A DNA stretch of 64,000 bases, from positions 124,001 to 188,000 of the forward strand of contig CAVVGK010000016.1 in NCBI GenBank assembly GCA_963747755.1, read 5' to 3'. Numbering within the stretch: position 1 is the first letter of the stretch; every line of letters begins with the position of its first letter. The notes beneath the pieces are model-generated. The model saw only the letters and a list, made by a program, of their open reading frames with translations. It was not told the origin of the DNA and ran no database searches. Both the position numbers and the translations under genes were made by a program. Below, one piece after another: positions 8,690 to 17,532 of the stretch. Origin of the DNA: DATFVA01 sp963747755. GTDB lineage: Bacteria > Bacteroidota > Ignavibacteria > Ignavibacteriales > Ignavibacteriaceae.

Positions 8690-10012
8690 ATGTTGCAGAA
8701 TAATGAATACACAGGCGGAGAGAATTTTGATTTAAGAGATATCCTTATCAGCGGAAGAAAAATGAATCTACAGGATAAAACCAGGTTTTTTGATTCATTT
8801 CTTGAAAATCTGGTAACTAACCGGCAGATGCTGAACCTAAGATGCATATCGAGTCCTGCTGACCGAACCGTTACGGTAGTCGACGAATTCACAGGCAGTA
8901 TTAAAACTATGCTGATGTTCGGCTCGAATAATTACCTGGGACTGGCAAATCATCCATACGTTAAAGAATTAGTTTCGCGGATCATTCAAAAATATGGAGC
9001 TGGAATAGGCGGACCTCCTCTACTTAACGGATACACTGTTCTTCACCGTGAGCTGGAAGAAAGGCTTGCGGCGCTTAAAGGCACTGAGGATGTTTTAATT
9101 TTTTCCAGCGGTTACGGTGCTAACGTTGGATTGGTTTCTGCATTAATGAACAATGAAGACCTTGTGGCATATGATTCATACAGTCATGCTTCATTTCACG
9201 ATGGCATTAAACTTTCGGGAGTACAGGCCGTTCACTTTTCGCACAATGATGTTGAACTGCTCTCTCAAACATTGGAGCAGACGGAAACAATGAAATATAA
9301 AGATCGTTATGTGGGAGTTGAAGGAGTTTATTCGATGGACGGCGATGTTGCACCGCTGGATCTGATTGTTCCTGTCTGCAGAAATAATAACGCATTGCTG
9401 ATTGTAGATGATGCACACGGTACCGGGGTGATGGGACAAAAGGGGTCGGGTACCGCTGAGCATTTCGGACTGGAAGGTAAAATAGACATCACAATGGGAA
9501 CATTCAGCAAAACATTTGCGGTAACCGGAGGTTTTGTTGCAGCATCAAAATCTATAATTAACTATTTAAGATTCTTTGCCCGTTCATATATGTTTTCAGC
9601 TTCGCTTCCGCCTACAGTCACAGCCACAGTACTTGCATCACTCGATGTAATGGAAAGGGAGCCGGAACTTCATCAAAGGCTTCAGGAGAACATCAATTAT
9701 ACTGCCTCCTGTCTGAGACGTCTTGGCTTCCCCGCGAATACGGTTACCCCGATATTTCCGTTAAGAGTTCCATCAGAGATGAATATCAGGGATGCATCAT
9801 TCGAATTCCACCACAGAGGTATTTTTATAAATTCAATCGAATACCCAGCTGTTCCGAAATCGCAGCAGAGGTTCAGAATAAGCATAATGGCAACACATAC
9901 AAAGCAGGATATTGACAGGTTAATGGAAGTAATACAGGAGATCTGGAAGAATAGTAAACCTCAGCTGCAGATAAGTACGGGTTCTGCAATCGGGAAAGTT
10001 ATGGTTAACTGA
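8690..10012 (+). CDS. Alpha-oxoamine synthase (PLP-dependent, BioF/KBL/SPT family)
   Basis: PLP enzyme condensing an amino acid with an acyl-thioester. Visible sites: 'NNYLGLANHPYVKEL' start of the fold, 'GIGGPPLLNGYTVLHRELEE', 'YDSYSHASFHDG' (the substrate-stacking His), 'IVDDAHGTGVMG' (PLP pyridine Asp) and the Schiff-base lysine in 'TMGTFSKTFAVTGG' (about residue 275). An N-terminal extension of ~55 residues precedes the domain, as in serine palmitoyltransferase or sulfonolipid-type enzymes rather than BioF. 87 bp separate it from the preceding gene; the radical SAM gene follows after 5 bp. No bio genes are near, favouring an amino-lipid role. Confidence 0.85.
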   Translation: MLQNNEYTGGENFDLRDILISGRKMNLQDKTRFFDSFLENLVTNRQMLNLRCISSPADRTVTVVDEFTGSIKTMLMFGSNNYLGLANHPYVKELVSRIIQKYGAGIGGPPLLNGYTVLHRELEERLAALKGTEDVLIFSSGYGANVGLVSALMNNEDLVAYDSYSHASFHDGIKLSGVQAVHFSHNDVELLSQTLEQTETMKYKDRYVGVEGVYSMDGDVAPLDLIVPVCRNNNALLIVDDAHGTGVMGQKGSGTAEHFGLEGKIDITMGTFSKTFAVTGGFVAASKSIINYLRFFARSYMFSASLPPTVTATVLASLDVMEREPELHQRLQENINYTASCLRRLGFPANTVTPIFPLRVPSEMNIRDASFEFHHRGIFINSIEYPAVPKSQQRFRISIMATHTKQDIDRLMEVIQEIWKNSKPQLQISTGSAIGKVMVN

Positions 10013-10017
10013 CGGGA

Positions 10018-11457
10018 ATGAGAAATAAAATGAAAAAGCCCAAACTCTTAATAATTGTATTATTTCAGAATCTGCTGGATGAAAAGCCATACTATGCCCG
10101 CAATCCAGCTCCTCCACTGCCGGGAATACTTCTGGCCGGCCTGACCCCTCCTGTTGTAGATGTGGAAGTCCTTCATGAAATTGTAGGACCAATCGATTAC
10201 AGTACGGATGCGGATTTCATTGCGTTAAGTTTTATGGATTACATAGCACCTCACGCTTACCAGGTCGCTGAAAGATTCAGAGCAATGGGTAAAGTTGTTG
10301 TCGGCGGCGGAAAATTTGCTTCAACTTTTCCTGACGAAGTACAGTCCCACTTTGATTCTATTCTTGTGGGGGAAGCACAGGGTATCTGGCCGCAGATGGT
10401 TCACGATATGGTTCAGGGTAAACTTAAAAAAAGATATGAGGCAGGATTAACACCATCCCTGGAAAATATTCCACCGCCAAGATATGATCTTGTCGAAAAA
10501 AAATATTTCTCGCCTATTGTAACGGAAGCAACCCGCGGATGTCCCCATCCCTGCACATACTGCCAGCTGAATATCGTTAGAACACCACATAGAAAAAGAC
10601 CCGTTAAAGACGTTATAAGGGATCTGACAAATACGAATGGACTCCCCTGGTATAAAAAGAAAATGGCGATGCTCCTTGATAACAACCTGGGAGGCGATAT
10701 CAGGTACGCTAAAGAGTTACTTAACGAGATCGCCAAATTAAAATTCTGGGCAGTTGGTGCGCAGTACAGCATAGAATGCTTAAGGGATAATGACTTTGTT
10801 GAGGCACTGGACAAAGCAAACTGCAGAATGTCTTTCCTGGGAATGGAGTCATTGAATGAGGAAAGTTTGAGAGGTGTTCAGAAAAAGCAGAACAAAGTTG
10901 AAGAGTACAGGGAATATTTTGATAAGCTGAACCGAAGAGGAATATTAACTTTTACAGGCTTGATGTTTGCTCTCGATGAGGATACAAGAGAATATTATGA
11001 TACGCTCCCCCAAAAACTTGATGAAGTGGGATGCAATGTAATTCTTCCATCTATATCGATTCCCATTTACGGAACTCCCTTACATCATAAAATCAAATCA
11101 GAAGGAAGACTGATTGATGAAAACATTACTCATTATGAAGGCGACCATGTCCTTTTTAAGCATCACAATCTGACAGAAGAAGAAATATATGAAGCATATA
11201 TAAGGGTAAACAAAATATTCTACTCGTGGAAAAATATAATTAAGAGGTGGCTGAAATTTATGCGGAAACAATCAGTCCGGGAATCAATTTCACAATTCAT
11301 ACTTAAGATAACTATCTCAGCCGTGATATACTTTAAGCTGTCGGTCTTTCAGAAACACCATGCGCAGGAAAGATTGTATAGTAAAGTGAAGCAGACAAAG
11401 TCAGCAGATGTTCCGCCCCGCAGAAGCAGCCTCGCGTCTAACACTAGTGCTGCCTGA
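10018..11457 (+). CDS. B12-binding-domain radical SAM protein
   Basis: Class-B-type radical SAM enzyme. Residues ~1-150 form a Rossmann cobalamin-binding-like domain ('LPGILLAGLTPPVVDVEVLHE', 'FIALSFMDYIAPHAYQVAERF', 'VVGGGKFASTFPDE') lacking an obvious DxHxxG lower-ligand motif. The Fe-S cluster motif is 'RGCPHPCTYCQ' (CxxxCxxC, about residue 175), and the TIM barrel continues to ~400. The C-terminal ~80 residues are basic and hydrophobic and may bind the membrane. Last gene of the lipid operon. Relatives methylate or rearrange lipids and pigments; the substrate here is unknown. Confidence 0.85.
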   Translation: MRNKMKKPKLLIIVLFQNLLDEKPYYARNPAPPLPGILLAGLTPPVVDVEVLHEIVGPIDYSTDADFIALSFMDYIAPHAYQVAERFRAMGKVVVGGGKFASTFPDEVQSHFDSILVGEAQGIWPQMVHDMVQGKLKKRYEAGLTPSLENIPPPRYDLVEKKYFSPIVTEATRGCPHPCTYCQLNIVRTPHRKRPVKDVIRDLTNTNGLPWYKKKMAMLLDNNLGGDIRYAKELLNEIAKLKFWAVGAQYSIECLRDNDFVEALDKANCRMSFLGMESLNEESLRGVQKKQNKVEEYREYFDKLNRRGILTFTGLMFALDEDTREYYDTLPQKLDEVGCNVILPSISIPIYGTPLHHKIKSEGRLIDENITHYEGDHVLFKHHNLTEEEIYEAYIRVNKIFYSWKNIIKRWLKFMRKQSVRESISQFILKITISAVIYFKLSVFQKHHAQERLYSKVKQTKSADVPPRRSSLASNTSAA

Positions 11458-11479
11458 AAGGAATTACGCCACAAAAACT

Positions 11480-12961
11480 TCATTTTAAGAGTATCATTTT
11501 ACCCGTTTTACTGAAATGTTCCCTGCCGCTTTTAACCACTGCATCCAGCTTGTAGAAATATACATTACTTGCCAGCTGAGAATTATTTAAGAGGAATTTT
11601 ACACTATAACTGCCTGCCGGCATTTCATCGTCAACTAAAGTTCCTATTTCATTTCCAACTATATCATATATCTTAATCGTTACATAACTCTCTTCCAGAA
11701 TCAAGTATTCTATAATCGTTGAGGAATTGAACGGGTTTGGATAATTTTGAGCTAAATAAAAAGAATTTATGTTAACATTTTGATCCTTAATCCCGTCAAT
11801 AAGAAATCGGTAGCTTGGAGGGGGTGATGCATATTGGGGAAATGAAGTAATCGGCGGATCGCTTAGTACACCCGATAAAATTTCAAAAACAGGCTGACTT
11901 GCGGGAAGATCGCAATGTTCGATATCAGGTATGTAATAAGTATGTTCAAATACCTGGTTATTTATCAATTCAGCACTTCTAAGGGGTACGGTATAATCTC
12001 CGTTAATATTCCTTGATTCTTCGATGGTAATCCAGTTGAGCGGCGGCGGACCTATTATCACCCGGTTCTTACCTATAGTCCATTGATTATATCCAACTAT
12101 ATTAAAAACCATAATCCCATCGAAATCAACAGTATCAATATATTCCTTGAATATTTCAGCACTGTCGATCAACGCCCCATTTAAATTTTCACCCAGCGTT
12201 GAAGAATATGTTCTTAAATAGCTTATCAGCTCCTGGTAGTCGGTATAATTTCCGCCGGGCAGTTGAAAACATTCTGAATAAATATCAGCATCTACAGAAA
12301 CTCCATTAGTTATAGATGTATTTAAATACGAAGATGAGGGAATAAGTTCATAACAGGAAGGCAGGTTTCTGGCTAACGATCTTACCACGGGTTCTTCTAT
12401 GATGTAATTCAGCCAATCAAACAGTTTTCCTTTCATCATCACTGTAAGCATTTCGGGTGCTCCCAGATTCGGTGTACCTATAAAGATTATTTTGTTAATA
12501 CGCGAATTATCAAACAGCTTTATGCAGGTTTTGGAAATAATGCCGCCCATGCTATGGGCAACAAGACTAACTGACGAAGTCCCTGTCCAGCTTAAAACGC
12601 TGTCGATGAAACCGGACAATAACAATGCATTATAAATATTGAACTTTCTCCAGTCGTACGTAAAACAAAAAAGGTTTTCGCCTTCGTTATGGTTATCATC
12701 ATAATTATCAAGTATGTACCCTGCTGATTCCATATTATCGAAGAATCCCTTGAATAAATCCATCGGCATAATATCGAGTTCGCCCCGGAGGGTATTGGCA
12801 GTATCATTGCGTAACGGGGATACTTTTATATTGAAATTACCGGCGGGATCAATACCATTTGGGTTAAGCCAGAGACTTGGAATTTTAATTCCGAGCCAGG
12901 CCCTTTCCTCCAATTGAAGTACATTGTTGTTATCGGCATCGTCGTAAAGCGGTGAGGCCAT
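11480..12961 (-). CDS. LCAT/PGAP1-like lipase with T9SS tail, N-terminally truncated
   Basis: Alpha/beta-hydrolase of the lecithin:cholesterol acyltransferase-like group. The nucleophile elbow is 'LVAHSMGGIIS' (Ser ~138), preceded by 'FTYDWRKFN' as in LCAT lipases. The last ~85 residues are a T9SS type A sorting tail (NYPNPFNSSTIIEY ... GKMILLK), so the protein should be exported. Yet it has no signal peptide and begins at 'MASPLYDDAD', which is normally preceded by 'PVxxVPGIM'. An in-frame stop lies two codons upstream. The missing signal-peptide-like segment is found on the opposite strand just upstream (12985-13128). It is probably non-functional in this orientation. Confidence 0.75.
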   Translation of the reverse strand: MASPLYDDADNNNVLQLEERAWLGIKIPSLWLNPNGIDPAGNFNIKVSPLRNDTANTLRGELDIMPMDLFKGFFDNMESAGYILDNYDDNHNEGENLFCFTYDWRKFNIYNALLLSGFIDSVLSWTGTSSVSLVAHSMGGIISKTCIKLFDNSRINKIIFIGTPNLGAPEMLTVMMKGKLFDWLNYIIEEPVVRSLARNLPSCYELIPSSSYLNTSITNGVSVDADIYSECFQLPGGNYTDYQELISYLRTYSSTLGENLNGALIDSAEIFKEYIDTVDFDGIMVFNIVGYNQWTIGKNRVIIGPPPLNWITIEESRNINGDYTVPLRSAELINNQVFEHTYYIPDIEHCDLPASQPVFEILSGVLSDPPITSFPQYASPPPSYRFLIDGIKDQNVNINSFYLAQNYPNPFNSSTIIEYLILEESYVTIKIYDIVGNEIGTLVDDEMPAGSYSVKFLLNNSQLASNVYFYKLDAVVKSGREHFSKTGKMILLK

Positions 12962-12984
12962 AAATTAAAATAATTAACTCCCAG

Positions 12985-13128
12985 TGAAACACTTTATGTA
13001 GGCTACTGCTTGTCATAATTTCTCTATGTACGTCACTCTTTTCTCAGAATTTACAAAAATACAGCGATGCCGAAAGCAAGTCTGTTGGAGTGACCTTCCC
13101 TGTAATTTATATTCCCGGCATTTCCTAA
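12985..13128 (+). pseudogene. Orphan signal peptide plus lipase N-terminus on the opposite strand
   Basis: The plus strand encodes 'RLLLVIISLCTSLFSQNLQK' followed by 'YSDAESKSVGV' and 'TFPVIYIPGIS' then a stop. This is a signal peptide followed by the beta-strand motif PVIxIPGI that should precede 'MASPLYDD' of the neighbouring minus-strand lipase. It has no good start codon in frame. It looks like a ~150-bp inverted segment, or the remnant of a divergent paralogue. The rest of the 12962-13276 gap shows nothing else. Confidence 0.5.
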
Positions 13129-13276
13129 ATTCTATCCACTTACATTCTCAGACAGAACCAGGTCTCCCATAATTAACTAACTTTCTGCAGCCCCGGCTAT
13201 CGTGCTTTTTAATATGATCTAACTTACCTGAATCCTGTGAAAGAGGCAAGCTGCACATCGATACAACTGATTCTAT

Positions 13277-13894
13277 TCATTTTGATAAAATAACCAAATG
13301 ACTGGTATACGGTTGATTTTCTGTTTCGAAGATGATTTTCAATCCCGCTTCGGAAGCGAATTTTTTAATTCCGCCATTTGCCAGAAAGTTCTTATAATTC
13401 AGGTAATGGTCTCTCCCGGCAGCAAATTCCACTGCTTCGTTCAATCCGTTCCAAAAACCGATTTTGTTTGGATATACATAGTCACCGATAATAATTTTAT
13501 CGGCTATTTCAGACATACCCTTCAGATGTTGAACTCGTTTAGATACGTCAATTTCATGCAGAACATAAGTCATCACTGCAAAATCAAAAGTTAGTGGGTC
13601 CTCTGAAATTATTTGACTTAATGAAACATGTCGAAATGAAATTTTATCACCATTATATTTTTCAAGGTTACGTTTTGCCCGAATAATATTCCTCTCCGAA
13701 ATATCAATTCCCAGTACCGATTTACACTTATCAGCAATGAAGAAAGAAAAACGTCCCGTTCCGCAGCCAACATCAATAATGGTAGAATCAGCGTTGATGT
13801 GTTTACCAATCTCCCTGAAAAGCCTGTCCTGATTAGGAGCAATTATTTTATCGTAAAACCATCCGTCATACCAGTGATTTTTATTTTCGGTCAT
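13277..13894 (-). CDS. Class I SAM-dependent methyltransferase
   Basis: A Rossmann-fold methyltransferase of 205 aa. SAM motif I is 'TIIDVGCGTGRFSFFIADK' (about residues 38-56), motif II 'VLGIDISERNIIRAKRNLEKY' and post-II 'DFAVMTYVLHEIDV'. The acceptor is unknown; the family (Methyltransf_11/25 type) acts on small molecules or quinones. Stands alone, transcribed leftwards, with decayed DNA upstream. Confidence 0.85.
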   Translation of the reverse strand: MTENKNHWYDGWFYDKIIAPNQDRLFREIGKHINADSTIIDVGCGTGRFSFFIADKCKSVLGIDISERNIIRAKRNLEKYNGDKISFRHVSLSQIISEDPLTFDFAVMTYVLHEIDVSKRVQHLKGMSEIADKIIIGDYVYPNKIGFWNGLNEAVEFAAGRDHYLNYKNFLANGGIKKFASEAGLKIIFETENQPYTSHLVILSK

Positions 13895-14060
13895 TTATTG
13901 CCATTTATGTTTGATTAATCATCTTTATTAAAAATCTCGTCATAAATATACAACGCATAAGCACGATTTTCTGGAATTCTTATGGAACTGATTCAAATAC
14001 TGCTCTCTTTACAATTTCATGACAATTCCTTTAAATCCCGACCTTCCATATCAGATAAGT

Positions 14061-14198
14061 ATGAATAATATCAGAGAAGTACAGATCTCTAAATTCAGTA
14101 TCGCAGGCTGGATAATTATAATAACACTTTCAGTTGTGGGTGTCGGTTTATTTTTCTGGAGCCTGAGTGAGTTACGGAGCTTAAAAGGACTTGAATAG
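14061..14198 (+). CDS. Possible 45-aa single-pass membrane peptide
   Basis: A short ORF from ATG to TAG encoding a basic/polar N-terminus, one strong hydrophobic helix ('AGWIIIITLSVVGVGLFFW') and a charged tail (SLSELRSLKGLE). It lies in a region otherwise holding gene remnants. No homology is recognisable; it could be a small membrane protein or a fragment. Confidence 0.3.
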   Translation: MNNIREVQISKFSIAGWIIIITLSVVGVGLFFWSLSELRSLKGLE

Positions 14199-14222
14199 TT
14201 AGTGGTTTTCCCCTGCTTTCTG

Positions 14223-14560
14223 ATGAATAAAAAAGTTCGACCCGGAAGCACCCCCCTCTCCGATATTGGCCAACTTACCAGGCTTATACAAGCAATGGAA
14301 GATAAAATCTTCCCAATACTATTACTCGGAGAAACTGGTGTTTTGGCTGGGAGGCAGGATCACAATTAAAATAACGGGTGAAGCCAGGGAAATACTTCGA
14401 TCACTTAATTGGCCAGGGAACTTTAGAAGATTGCAACATTATCTGGTATATATTTTATCTCGCTGCAAATGGAAGGCCTTCGATCCCGTACTTATCCCTT
14501 AGTTTGAGGCCGAAGAGAGGCCGAACACTGGCCGAAGAGAGGCCGAAGACTTTTTTGAAA
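14223..14560 (+). pseudogene. Collapsed sigma-54-dependent activator (AAA+) remnant
   Basis: Two pieces of a sigma-54 activator survive in different frames. 14223-14369 reads 'LTRLIQAMEDKIFPILLLGE' then 'TGVLAGR', matching the Walker A entry (PVLxLGETGxGKE) with the GK lost. 14378-14502 reads 'EAREILRSLNWPGNFRRLQH', matching the family's 'LxxYxWPGNVRELxN' C-terminal helix. The ~400 bp normally between them are missing, and the frame breaks again afterwards. Two 18-bp direct repeats (14508-14525 and 14530-14547) follow. Clearly non-functional. Confidence 0.6.
14508..14547. repeat. 18-bp direct repeat, 22-bp period
   Basis: GGCCGAAGAGAGGCCGAA occurs at 14508-14525 and again at 14530-14547, separated by four bases. 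It lies at the end of the decayed AAA+ activator, probably a replication-slippage product. Confidence 0.7.
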
Positions 14561-14909
14561 AATTCAGGCTGGCAGACCCCAAAAGCTGTGAATTTACGCT
14601 GGAATTTAACATATTTGGAGGAGGAATAAAAACGGGAAGAATAAATGGTGGAACAAAAAAGTTCAGTCAAGCACCCCCTGCTGCGCACCATTTGGGAAAA
14701 AGAAAAAGCTCCCTGCCCTACAGCATACAGCAAGATCAATAAGGTGAATTACCATTTATGTGAAGATAAATGTATTATGCTTGAAGAGCTAAATGTCAAC
14801 GATTTACATTTCCCACATTTTTGCACTAATCATAGAAATGATCTTAAAGGAATATACCAAGTAGATAAAAAATGAAAACAATATTTTCTATAATTGTACT
14901 TTTCTTCCT

Positions 14910-15473
14910 TTATACACCTTTTATTTCATCAGCTGAATTAGAGTTAAAGATTACAGTTTCTAAAACAATATATTTAACCGCTGAACTACAGCCCATAAGT
15001 TCATACCTGAAACCAAATTCGCTGCACAGATCATTTACTTCATCAAACGGAACACAAAATACCGGTAAACCTCCTATTAAAATTTTAACGTCGCCATTCT
15101 TAATATCCTCATCGGCCTGCAGAGAAAATTCCTCACCATAATCAGGCAGCTCAAAATTTATAGTTCTGATTTCGCCGGGTTTAAGCAGCACATTTTCTAT
15201 TATTTTTTTACTATATCCTGTATAAGAACATTTAATATTGTACAAACCAGGTTTTATGTCCCTTACTATGAAATTGTCATCTACATTGGTTGCAGCACCA
15301 ATTTCATCTGCAACCAATACAACATTAGCACCAATAAGCGGTTCTTTTGTATCAGCATCCGTAACTTTACCGTTAAGGACTGCACAGGTATCGCATTTTG
15401 ACACGGTATAATTTTGCGAATGGATCTCTATGATAAAAATAAAGCCGAAAAGAATCATTACAATTGGGTTCAT
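14910..15473 (-). CDS. Exported carboxypeptidase-regulatory-like domain protein
   Basis: A 187-aa protein with a signal peptide ('MNPIVMILFGFIFIIEIHSQ'), a CxxC pair (CDTC) and a CarboxypepD_reg-like beta-sandwich ('LNGKVTDADTKEPLIGANVV' through 'GLYNIKCSYTGYSKKIIENV' to ~residue 110). This is the module found at the N-terminus of TonB-dependent receptors, here without a receptor. The C-terminus reads 'FRYELMGCSSAVKYIVLE' and ends antisense to a plus-strand signal-peptide-like ORF (14872-14937), so the 3' end may have been altered. Function unknown. Confidence 0.7.
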   Translation of the reverse strand: MNPIVMILFGFIFIIEIHSQNYTVSKCDTCAVLNGKVTDADTKEPLIGANVVLVADEIGAATNVDDNFIVRDIKPGLYNIKCSYTGYSKKIIENVLLKPGEIRTINFELPDYGEEFSLQADEDIKNGDVKILIGGLPVFCVPFDEVNDLCSEFGFRYELMGCSSAVKYIVLETVIFNSNSADEIKGV

Positions 15474-15908
15474 AATTTCACTGTTAGTTATATAAGGATG
15501 GCTTTCAATTATCAGCCCGGTTTATATTTTAATCCAAGATTTAGTTTTGTTCAATATTATATTTGCTGAATCTATGTTCATACATTAATGAACAACTTAA
15601 TGGATACACCTCCCGGCATATCACTTACAAGTGCGGACATAATTTCGGTTTAATTTCTGAAGCATCGAATTGACCCTTATAAGTAGCTTAACTTAGTCAT
15701 AACCCCGGGTATCTAAGTAATAATCGCTAGAAAATTAAGAGAAAACAGGGAGATTGGCAAGAAGAAATGCTATTAAAGGTACATTTCGGTTGCTTGGGGA
15801 TAAGAGCAGCTTATCAGATGGGGTCTTCAATTGTAGACTCATCCACGATAAATCAATAATTAAACTGAAGTAATATTCCGTTTTTTGTGATTTGTGGGTT
15901 CTGAAGAA
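15474..15908. other. Gene-free interval
   Basis: I see no supported gene, RNA or repeat in this 435-bp stretch between the 3' end of the glucan operon and the carboxypeptidase-regulatory-domain gene. It presumably holds that gene's promoter (just above 15473). Confidence 0.4.
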
Positions 15909-17516
15909 TTATAAATTATTTTCATCAAAGAATACCTCCACATGGGTGATTTTTCCTTCCCTGCCGAAGATTGATTGGCTTAAATTCAACCCCAGGTCTA
16001 AACCTCCTATATTCATATACCTCTCGTTTTGTGAGTGCACAATTATTTTGTTCTTAGTTGAAAGTTGGTAGATGAATGGAACCTGGCAAAATGTAAATGC
16101 AATAGACTTTTTACTGCATTTTATTGTACGCTCTGTACCAAATACATCATAGAATCTAAATTTTTCAGCTTGTTCAATGAATTCAGCTGTTTTCAATAAA
16201 GAAGGATTAATGATGATCTTACCTGATTTAATCATAATTCCGATTTCATGAATGCGTGTAATTATGTCTTCCTTCACCTTCCCGGTCATCCCTGGCTGCT
16301 GTGCCCCGGAAAATGAAGGTGTGTGTGAATAGGGATCTGTGGGAAAAGCTCCATATTTTTTCGGAGATGATTCCGGGGCTATTCCGCTTTTAATATCATA
16401 ATAGATTTCTTTTATTTTTTGCAGATTTTCTTTTTCATCAGGATTGAATTCAACTTTAAAATATACTTCCTGCACTGCGAGCAAAAGTTTTGAAACCATA
16501 TGCCAGTAAATTGAACCTAACCCTTCGTATTTGTAGAAAGTGTTTGCTCTCCCCGTAAATTCTTTGTGACTGAAAGTTGTTTCATAAATTTCTGAAATTA
16601 ATACCGACTCTTTTCTAACGTAGGAACTGTATTCGGGATCATTGGCAAGTTTATATAACTTGTCTGCCAGGATCTGAGTATTAATAATGTTATTTTGGAA
16701 ATGATAATCTTCGTTGATATCCTGATAAATAATATCGTCACAGTCATTTTTTTGCATTAATTTTAATAATTCTGATTGTTCAAGAAGCCTGGGATCTAAC
16801 TTATTTTTATTTACGAATAAAGGGAGATCAATATCAGGATATAGTATATAGCTGTTTTGATCTTTACGGTAAAGGCGACTCTGTTTCAGGACTGTTAGTA
16901 ATTTAATAGCTTCACCCGATGTTAAAAATCCGGAGCTTAAAACTGCCGCCTGGCCTTCAAGCATTTCATATAAATACGTGATCTTCATTTCGCCGCCGGT
17001 AATATGCAGTAAATTATATGAATTGTATAACCCATCTTCACGCTTATTACTTTTAATAGTATCATCGATGATCAGCAGACATAATCCTGTAAACTCAATT
17101 ATTCTTTCTTTTGATATCTCTTTCTGAACATCAGAGAATCCCTGATATATTTTCTTTCTATATTCCGAGGCAGCTGTTCCAAGTTTATCAGCAATTTCTT
17201 TTCTTTCTCTAGCCTCTAATCTCCCATCTTTTTCACGTTTTAAATCTTTTAAAACCGAATAAATTCCTTCAAACAAGAATTGAACTTCTTCCGAGATCCT
17301 GTATCCATTAAATTCGGAGCCATTCAAAAATTCTTTCAGAAATAAGAGGTAACGTCTTATGTAATAAAGGGTTACCATCGAAATACCGTAACCGGCAAGC
17401 GCGTTGTTTGCGTCATTCCATTCAGGTCTTTGGGTGTTCATCCATATACCGCCGTCAGGAATGAAATTAGACAACTTAATAAGTAATGTTAAAAGAAGCT
17501 TTTCAACAAGATTCAC
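15909..17516 (-). CDS. GH149/GH94-like glucan phosphorylase, C-terminal part (frameshifted)
   Basis: Second half of a large inverting phosphorylase-like protein. The visible N-terminus is out of register; continuity with the upstream ORF is restored by removing one base near 17539-17545 (AAAAGAAGG on the coding strand). The conserved block 'FIPDGGIWMNTQRPEWNDAN' (about residues 17-36) resembles the catalytic region of GH94-clan phosphorylases, where an Asp acts as general acid. The all-helical (alpha/alpha)6 composition fits. In a beta-1,3-glucan locus, GH149 beta-1,3-oligoglucan phosphorylase (~1100 aa) is the best guess: the two halves together give ~1150 aa. It would release glucose 1-phosphate in the cytoplasm. 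Confidence 0.65.
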   Translation of the reverse strand: MNLVEKLLLTLLIKLSNFIPDGGIWMNTQRPEWNDANNALAGYGISMVTLYYIRRYLLFLKEFLNGSEFNGYRISEEVQFLFEGIYSVLKDLKREKDGRLEARERKEIADKLGTAASEYRKKIYQGFSDVQKEISKERIIEFTGLCLLIIDDTIKSNKREDGLYNSYNLLHITGGEMKITYLYEMLEGQAAVLSSGFLTSGEAIKLLTVLKQSRLYRKDQNSYILYPDIDLPLFVNKNKLDPRLLEQSELLKLMQKNDCDDIIYQDINEDYHFQNNIINTQILADKLYKLANDPEYSSYVRKESVLISEIYETTFSHKEFTGRANTFYKYEGLGSIYWHMVSKLLLAVQEVYFKVEFNPDEKENLQKIKEIYYDIKSGIAPESSPKKYGAFPTDPYSHTPSFSGAQQPGMTGKVKEDIITRIHEIGIMIKSGKIIINPSLLKTAEFIEQAEKFRFYDVFGTERTIKCSKKSIAFTFCQVPFIYQLSTKNKIIVHSQNERYMNIGGLDLGLNLSQSIFGREGKITHVEVFFDENNL

Positions 17517-17532
17517 CTGAACAAGTGAATTG

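Noticed and set aside
14872..15141. Plus-strand ORF with a signal-peptide-like start (MKTIFSIIVLFFLYTPFISS)
   Set aside because: Beyond the signal-like segment it is antisense to the carboxypeptidase-regulatory-domain gene and has no protein-like character; at most the signal peptide is a leftover of a lost gene.
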